In this document: one piece after another, positions 56,773-64,000 of the stretch
How positions within the stretch are numbered: position 1 is the stretch's first letter
Layout of the letters: the number at the start of each line of letters is the position of its first letter
Assembly (NCBI GenBank): GCA_963971425.1
Contig: OZ020524.1
Coordinates: 8,745,845 to 8,809,844, forward strand
Direction: 5' to 3'
Source of the DNA: Bryoerythrophyllum caledonicum
Taxonomy: Eukaryota > Streptophyta > Bryopsida > Pottiales > Pottiaceae
DNA length: 64,000 nucleotides
The notes under the pieces: model-generated
Database searches by the model: none
Seen by the model: only the letters and a program-made list of their open reading frames with translations
Told to the model about the DNA's origin: nothing
Program-made: the position numbers and the translations under genes

Positions 56773-59700
56773 GTTGAAAGGAGGATTCGCATTCTTCAAT
56801 CGGCAAAGGCTCACATACTATAGTGTATTGCAATGCAAACCGAAGCTATCGATGACAACCGTTTGCAAGCAGCCCTAATTTCTATGGAGTAGATACAGTG
56901 CCTTTATGAGAGTATACTAGTTGTGTATGGTAATTCCTATAATAGTGTATGTGTAAGAGTAGTATATTCTAAGGGTGATGTAAGACGTTATGTCATTAAT
57001 CCTATAGAGCAAAGGTATTTTTACTATTGGTGCTAAGTCCATTTGTAGAAGAATCTATATTTAGTTTCCACCATTGTATGCATTATACTACGTAGAATAT
57101 CTTTTAATCAACTGCCATCCCTTGCATAAAGTATGTTCTTTTGTGATTACGCCTGTTTGTATACTACAATCCTTCAAATCTATCTTTGAAATATTGTGAA
57201 ACTATATTAAATACACATTTATCTTGTATTAACGAGGGGCCATAAAAAATTAGTTGAATATGCCAAAAAAACGCTTCCAATAGTAACAACCATGATTGTA
57301 CATAATATTGTTGCAGAAGCTCAATTTTTTTCCTTTGGAATACATTTTTTTTCTTTGAATTTATTTTTTTTTGGCAATTTTGCCACTTTTGTTCGCAATG
57401 GCCGCCGTTGTACCCAAGTGCACTTTTAAATGGCCAAGTGCATAATTGCTTAATTGCGTGTTCAAGAAGAAACCACTTGCATCATACACACATAACGTAG
57501 TTTTCTCCTCTATATATCAATTGATCACTATTGTCTAAAATTAAAGAAATGTTGTGTGATTTGTGATCATTGAATGTTGGAGTAATGGTGAGAGCAGAGA
57601 GAAAGAGTGTGTTATGTGTGAGATATGGACTGATGTGTTCCATGAGTAATTTAGTCATGCTTGCTTATGCCTGTTGAGTGATGTGTATGTGGTTATGCCT
57701 TCTAACATAGATCATTTATTGATGCATGCAATGCTTATGTAATGCATGTGATGCTTATTCTTGCTGAGTGACGTGTATGTGGTTATGCCTAATGGACTAA
57801 GAGATGCGATTGAGTGACTGTTGTTGAGTGAGTGATTATGTATGAAATTGTTAATGTTGTTAATGAGAGTTTAAGGTTTTGTTAGCCTAGTAAAGGGAAG
57901 TCCAACATATTTCAACCATGTTTCAACATAGTTGAAATAACCATAAACTGTGCTTCATCCATCTCTTTGTTCAAGAAAGATCATAGCCTAGAGTTGTTGC
58001 AAGGCCGTAGAATTAGTCAATATAGGGTGTTGCACATTCTTTACTAGCCGTATCCTACACCGTTTTTACCCTTCCTAAAAATCTGGATTGGCCTGTTTGG
58101 AGAGCCGGAGGGCTAAGCTCCGGCCCCGCTCTTACCGACCTCCAAAAGGTCCCCGCCAAAGCTCCACCGGGTTAAAAAACCGGTAGAGATGTTGTAAAAG
58201 CATCAAGGTTCTCAAGACCTGTGGAGCTCTTTGAAGAACCTTATTGAACCTTTCACTGCAGCGCCGGAGCTAGCCCCATCGACTCTCTAACTTTCTCCAC
58301 TCTTGATTTTTGGAATGGTAAGTTGCTCTTTAAATAATTCCTCTACCTTCCTCCGTATACATGATTCTGACAAAGTAAGAACAGTAAGTACACGCCAAAG
58401 TAGGTTTAATGTGCTGAAGTAGGTGCAACAAGCGTAGACGACGATCAATCTCCTCGCAAGGAAGACCTTTGGGGCCGCACCAACACCGGCAAGTGAACCG
58501 TCCGAATTGCGGGTTGGAGGCCTACCTCAAGGGGACCCCGCTCGCTTTGGAGGTATGGTGGGCTTGATTCTCCAAGAAAATATTGTTCCTCTGCCTGTCT
58601 TTAAGAATTGGTGGATATGCTTTAAGAGCACGTCCAGCCATGGGCAAACCTGGCGGATGGAGTGGGGGCTCATGCCGAGAAGACGGCCATCGGCACTTCA
58701 AAGCCACCGGGCGGGGCCCTGACCGCCCTCTGCACACTCTTCTGCCAAGAGGGCAGCGGACCGAGGTTGGTTGCCCGGTATGTGCTCATTGACTTGATTT
58801 TTTTTAAAGTGTTGCTATCATTATAGCTCTTGTATTTTTTTAAAAACACTCGACCATTGGAACTTGCTCTAAAGTGCACCACCAGGTGTGGGTGGAGCTC
58901 GCTCCGCGCAGCTCACCACCTGGGTGCAGAACTCACTGGGCCATGGCCATCAGGGTTGGAGTCTCGGTAGCCATGTTCTAATGTCAAGGCTCTTGTTACC
59001 AATACACTAACCATGGTATTTAGGATTAGCAACACTACATACCTACACACACTAAATCCTAAAGCCTACACATAGCTAAGAATAAATGTAATTCCAACAC
59101 TACCCTATGCAGTGGTCAGTTTTATACATATTTAATTTACAACGGAGTATGGTAAAAAAAAGTTGGAAAATTTAAGGGACTTGTCTAGATGATACCCATA
59201 TAATGCCAAAATGATACACATGTAATACTTAGGTGATAACCATTGTGTCCGAATCAGTGTGATTTGGAAAATAATTAATTTGGTAAGGTGTTGAAACTAA
59301 CCAATGCGTATGATATTTTGGAGTAGAATTTTTTTAATATGTGCACATGTAGTGTAAGGTTTCTCCAATCCTTAGCTTGACTTTGACAATCACTATTATT
59401 TACCTCATGGTACAAAATATTCTAAATTTCAACTTGTCAGTTATATAGTGAAGGAACTAAAAATAGATTCAAGCCATAGCTAATATTATAGTTTGAACTA
59501 TGTAACATACTTGTCATAACAATTTTCTCTAGTAAATACCCTCTTAGAACTTTGAGTGAGAAGCTCTAATCCACTTTTAATTTGAGTAACTTATTCTAAT
59601 TTTCTTATGAGTTATTGGAGTGACTCCTTATAGACTCATATCGTTGTTAAAGCATCCCCACCATAGAGGTAACAATTGGGAAATTTTCATAAGTGAAGAG

Positions 59701-60306
59701 AGGACCCTCCCAAAAAAAGATTTTTTCACCCATTGACACCAAAAATACATTGATCAACACCAAGCAAGATTTGTTCTTAATTTGTGAATCACTCATGAGC
59801 CATCACATACAAACTAAAAGACATACTAAAAGACTATGATAGATCTACTCTAGAATAAGTTTAGTATCCTCCAATGCTAGCCAAGAAATTTTGAATGATG
59901 AGAGTACTTTCATCCAAATTCACCATTGACACCAACAATGGAGAATAGAGTATAGTAGTCCATACTTAGTGGGGTGATCTTAGTGGTAGTAGTCTTAGAA
60001 TACTCCTAGTAGAATAGTCCATTATTGTACTCATATCATCTAGCAATCACTTGTCACCAATTTGGTAGTGTTTTGACTTATGATCAAGTATCAAAAAACT
60101 GAGTTAAAAACTAAAGAGTTAGATAGAGGTGCATTAAAAAGTTCCACAGAGAAGCTTCAGATTTGGAAACAAATAGAATTATCTATAGAATCAATGGTCT
60201 CAATAATTTACCTTTTGTTTTGATTTTCATATTACTATCAAAATCTGTAAGATTTCAAAGAGTTAGATGCTCAATCATTGTTTAGTGTCGAAGAGCCTGG
60301 TGGTCT
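56773..60306. other. AT-rich intergenic DNA with short repeats
   Basis: No gene is supported. 57412-57467 contains 'ggccaagtgcataattgctt', the reverse complement of part of 51280-51310. A 'gtgtatgtggttatgcct' word recurs at about 57682 and 57773. 58080-58270 and 58480-58920 are GC-richer, with unrecognised frames on both strands. Confidence 0.4.
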
Positions 60307-60310
60307 TTAG

Positions 60311-61163
60311 ACCCTAAAGGCCCATTTAACTCTCGGGGACATTTTTCATTTTCAGCATGCTCCTAAAATTTGAAAAAAAAATTCTCTTACTAAAATTATA
60401 TCTGAATTTTCCCTCATAGGATCTTTGTGAAAATAATTTATAAATATTTTTGGATTCATTATATGAAAATTATTAGCCTTCAAAGTCAAATTAGGGACTT
60501 GAAGTAGCTCCAAAAATTTTGCTAGAAGTTTCTATTCACATTGAGATTTTTCATACAAACAGAGAGTATTACCTTCTTTGAAGATGTCCAAAAAAAAAGT
60601 CTTCAGTATAAATAAACATTTTAACCCAAATTAAACATTTTCACACATTGTCCAAGTACCAATAAATCTTCTTCTTTTCTACATAAAACCTAGAGATCTT
60701 CTTATTGACCGTTTGGATTATCATTTTTAAATATATTAAACTCACAATAAAATTAAATAGGAATTGGCAATTTTTGGACCTCCACTTCTTACACACTTGT
60801 TTTGAATATGCCACACCCCTTCTTTACCTCTAAAAATTGGCGTTAAAGGAACTAATATCAAGCTTAACACAATGGTAAAGGACTTAGACCTTCTGTAGTG
60901 CAAAAAAATGACAAGGTCAAAGTCTGCTGATTCACTTAGCAGGGAAGAAAATGAACCATTTGCTTGACTTCAAATGCTATAATCTTCAAATCTGTGTGGT
61001 GGATTGTACCAAAAACCAAGTGGTATATTTATTTAAAAGCCTTTTTTAAGACCTTACGGACAAAAGTCCAAAATTGACCTTCAAAATCAGATTTTTCTTG
61101 CGACTTGATGATAGTGGCAGTTTTGGAGTATTTCTGGAGGGAAACGGCTTGGGCTCTTAGGGG
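60311..61163 (+). mobile_element. family P MITE, diverged full-length copy
   Basis: The 853-bp copy starts ACCCTAAAGG after TTAG (60307-60310) and ends CTCTTAGGGG before TTAA (61164-61167). The central blocks are recognisable ('ttttcacacattgtcc', 'cacaccccttctttacctct', 'gacttcaaatgctataatctt'). Confidence 0.7.
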
Positions 61164-61167
61164 TTAA

Positions 61168-62061
61168 GCTCAAGTTAGTAGTTTTAGCCACATTTTGAGT
61201 AAGAAGAAAGAAAAGTATGCTATAACATGAATCTTAGCTGGCTTTCTTCTCTTTGAGCTAATGATAGAGTTTCAGAGCTATTTACGGCTGATTTTAACGA
61301 TAAAAATATGAAAAGAGATCGAACTTCTTGGTTTCTTTGACTCACTATACAAATAACTCTAATAGAGCACACAAATCGTAAACCACAGGTCCTCTTTAGA
61401 ACCGACCCATATAGAAAAAAAAGCCACCGTATTCTACTAGCATATATATTCTACTAGCATACGTATTCTACTACCATCAGCAACGCCATTAACCTTAAGC
61501 GTAAGAACGACCCACTGGTGACCACAATATTCTACATATATGCTGTTGTATTTGAACATGATAAAGTTCAGAAATTGAAATGGCCTTCAAATGAAAGATG
61601 TTAGTTGAAGACTCTTCAATCCAAAGGTGTGAGTCTTGCTAACTTTAATAGATTATTTGTATTCTACAGAGCAAAATACGTGCCTGATCCCAACTGACGA
61701 TTAAGGGTTAAGCACTAACCAAGAGCAAGGAAAAAAACAAAAACTCAACCACACAAACAATGCAGATCAAACAACATGAACTCCAACCCATCAAGTGCAA
61801 AAGCCACTGGAAAATACGGTAGCAGCTAACTCCTTTCACTCATGAGAATCATAGACTTTTCCTAATGTACACATCAAATTTTCTGTAAGCCCACACAAAC
61901 TTCTTGATCGGCGTGGACTTGAACAACATGGCTATTGGAAAAGACACCACCCTATAAGACTAACATGGTTTCAGGGTGGTGCCGTTTCCAGTGGTATGTT
62001 CTTAACACAGAGACAGAGCCTCCTGCTAATTAATTAGCTGGAATGAGGAAGGGAATAATCA
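61168..62061. other. 3' flank of the GT43 gene
   Basis: No separate gene. A sequence at about 61235-61435 is weakly repeated in the gene's second intron (about 62740-62870). An 18-bp unit 'tattctactagcata..' occurs three times at 61431-61482. Part of this stretch is probably the 3' untranslated region. Confidence 0.4.
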
Positions 62062-64000
62062 TCAGGTACCTTTGGTGGACTCCCTTTGCGGTCTTCGCCG
62101 GCGTCTGGTTTTGCTGCTGTCCCTGCCACCTGATCTGTTGCCTCCCTTGCGCTTGGTGGTTGTTGGAGAGGTGGGAGAGGAGAGAGGGAATGTCCTCTCT
62201 GGCCATGGTGTCCTCTTCGCAGCCGCAATTATCTCCAGCGGCGCGTCCAGTGCCCACCTGCACACATAAAAAAAGGTTGCCTGATATCAGCAGATACTCC
62301 CCGGGAAAGCTATGAGGCTTAATAGTTAGGTTAGCGTTTATTAGCTTTCAGTACAGGTAGATAATCTATCTACTAGAGGACAACCATTCAGGGATTCTAC
62401 AAGGAACTGTTGAATTTGACGTAAAACAGAACTGACGAGAGTCCTAGTAACACTCAATCATGAATATGGATTTTCCTACTTGGTAGAAGTGATAGAGAAT
62501 GAACTGTCAGGCTACGAGTGAAAGAGTGAAAGTTGTAGTCCATGAACAGCAGTAGTTAGTCTACTCAGAGTGTTTCTTGACAGACCATAGGGTTACTTGT
62601 GAAGTCGCCCAAGGTTTTCGATAAGACACCCCTTGTCAATTAGTTGTTGGATTAATAAAAGAGCTTGGTGGTCTCTAAACTTAAGTCAAAGTAATCTTCC
62701 AGAGCAAAGAAAGAGACTGCGAGCGAGCAACGTTCATGAATATTAGCCGCCTTTCTCCCGCTTTGAGCTGAGCTGACCTTTACAGCTGATTCAAATGGGA
62801 AAAAGAGGGGCAGACTTCGGGAGACTTTCAAAATACTACCTCTAAACCGACACAGAAAAAGGCTGGCATAATACATGAGCAGAGAAAGACATGGCGTTGC
62901 TCACCGTGAAGGGAACTTGCTATCCGAGCGCGCTTCCAGTCTCGCCCACCAAACAAGCACAGCACCGTCACTTCCGCAGCGTCCAAGCGCCTCCACCTCC
63001 GTCTCATCACGCACCATGTCTCTCACGTCAACGTAACGACCGTCCTCCAGAGTCGCCCACTCCGCCCACTCCCTGATCCACTTGGGCCGCCCTGGGGGCT
63101 CCACCGCCCACACCGCCCGCGCATTCATCGCAAACCCCGCCCACTCCATCTCCTCCGTGGATTCTTCCATTCCCAGTGCATGCCATCCTGTGATGCGCCC
63201 GGAGGAGGTGTCGCATGTGGGTGCCTGAAGTGGCAGACGGGAGTTGGAGGCTGAAGTGGGCTCTTCAAATCCGGCGTGGCTGAGGAGGCCCAGCGGGAAA
63301 GCGCCCACCCATTCCACCATCTGGACCGTGTCGAAGAGTTGCAGGTTGTGGACGTTGCTGTCGTCAGCGAACACCACCACGCCCTCCAGGTTGTGCTCCC
63401 GCACGTGCCTGCATTTTATCAGAAAAAAAGAAACCGAGTTCATCCTACTTGCCATAGAAATATGGTCCAAATGCACATCAAAATGTACACAAAATGACTG
63501 GCTTAGTCCTGCTTTAATCCCCCAGCGTACATAATGCTTTCTCATACAATAAAAGTATCAATTTTTATGGAAAAGACGTATGGCATACAAATTTGAGGCT
63601 TTGATGCTTCCATGTCACTTGTTTGTCACATCATCTCATGTTTCCTTCTATTCTCATGGTGCATGCAAATTTTCCAAATAATACTAAGACACACCCAAAT
63701 AATTCTCACTTTGTGTGCCCTGATCAAACACACAGCAAGGATACTACATCATCTATAAGATTCAAGTGAGTGCAGCAGGGAATGATGGAATCTGACCTCA
63801 AACCTTCAATTCGAAGGTGAGACTCGAGGATCCTTCGGTCCTGGAGACTACTACTCCCAGGCAATCGTTCCGAAGCTGCTGCCAGGTGCACCAGTTTGTG
63901 CACCCGCGCCTGCTTCAACAATGCGGCTGTCTCCGCAGATGCGCCCCCTGCCTCCACCACTATCCAAGTTACAGGGCCCCGCACCAGCGACAACGTATGC
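62062..64000 (-). CDS. IRX14-like: GT43 xylan xylosyltransferase, IRX14-like (5' end off window)
   Basis: Three exons (63797-64000, 62905-63408, 62062-62257) join through GT-AG introns of 388 and 647 bp. Both junctions are phase 2 and rebuild Arg codons, giving about 300 residues to a TGA at 62062. The order is that of family GT43: TWIVVEAGG, RRILESHLRIEGLRHVREHN, LEGVVVFADDSNVHNLQLFD, then GAFPLGLLSH, GRITGWHA, MEWAGFAMNARAVW, ARLEARSDSKFP and PLEIIAAAKRTPWPE. ADDSN in place of DDD and the AAKRTPWP tail mark the IRX14 branch rather than IRX9. IRX14-type proteins are Golgi type II membrane proteins needed to extend the beta-1,4-xylan backbone, probably in complex with IRX9/IRX10. The N-terminal membrane anchor lies beyond the window. 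No lesion is visible. Confidence 0.88.

Noticed and set aside
63724..63993. Start codon at 63993 for the GT43 gene
   Set aside because: The triplet there is TTG and homology continues upstream (codons for H and T before it); the true start is beyond the window.

Overview
The window is nuclear DNA of a streptophyte (land plant or charophyte alga). The evidence is spliceosomal introns with GT-AG ends, a plant cell-wall glycosyltransferase of family GT43, L1-like LINEs, plant-type DNA transposons and an AT-rich background full of decayed repeats. There are no bacterial genes or operons. Several repeat-borne protein families resemble nothing I can name precisely. A large, repeat-rich non-seed streptophyte (Chara-like charophyte, hornwort or lycophyte) would fit, but the species is inference.

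Only one gene looks intact: a GT43 xylan synthase-type gene (IRX14-like) on the minus strand at 62062-64000. It has three visible exons with matching splice phases, and its 5' end lies beyond the right edge. Everything else that codes is decayed.

1-10 kb: a gag-like/plant-mobile-domain-like gene (N half 3519-4010, C half 7486-8957) is split by a 3.5 kb insertion. A second copy of the same insertion lies head-to-head upstream (237-2735), giving inverted arms of about 1.7 kb. The gene's promoter and leader (TATA box, perfect (TC)81) survive between them. 10-31 kb: AT-rich intergenic DNA with a TTAA-targeted MITE family (at least eight copies), a 2.8 kb foldback element, a Harbinger-like 2.5 kb TIR element (TAA duplication) and LINE remnants with clear target duplications. 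31-36 kb: a younger copy of the gag-like gene with minisatellite leaders and an LTR-like tail. 36.7-42.8 kb: a multi-exon minus-strand pseudogene with a ParB-like stretch and an FCP1/NIF-like phosphatase domain; its introns carry a recurrent 21-bp imperfect palindrome. 43-53 kb: tandem duplications, a 21-bp minisatellite and more MITEs. 53.1-54.5 kb: a GC-rich island with fragments of two host genes (PLAC8 and LSM14/DCP5) and a 200-N gap flanked by an identical 163-bp sequence, probably an assembly artefact. 54.9-61.2 kb: palindromic tandem repeats and MITE mosaics, then the GT43 gene.

Most of the window is mobile DNA nested in mobile DNA. The strongest candidates for something undescribed are the TTAA-inserting (piggyBac-like) MITE family, the ParB/FCP1 gene with palindromes in its introns, and the gene-fragment-carrying GC-rich element. 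All alignments were made by eye, so boundaries are approximate unless exact repeats are given.
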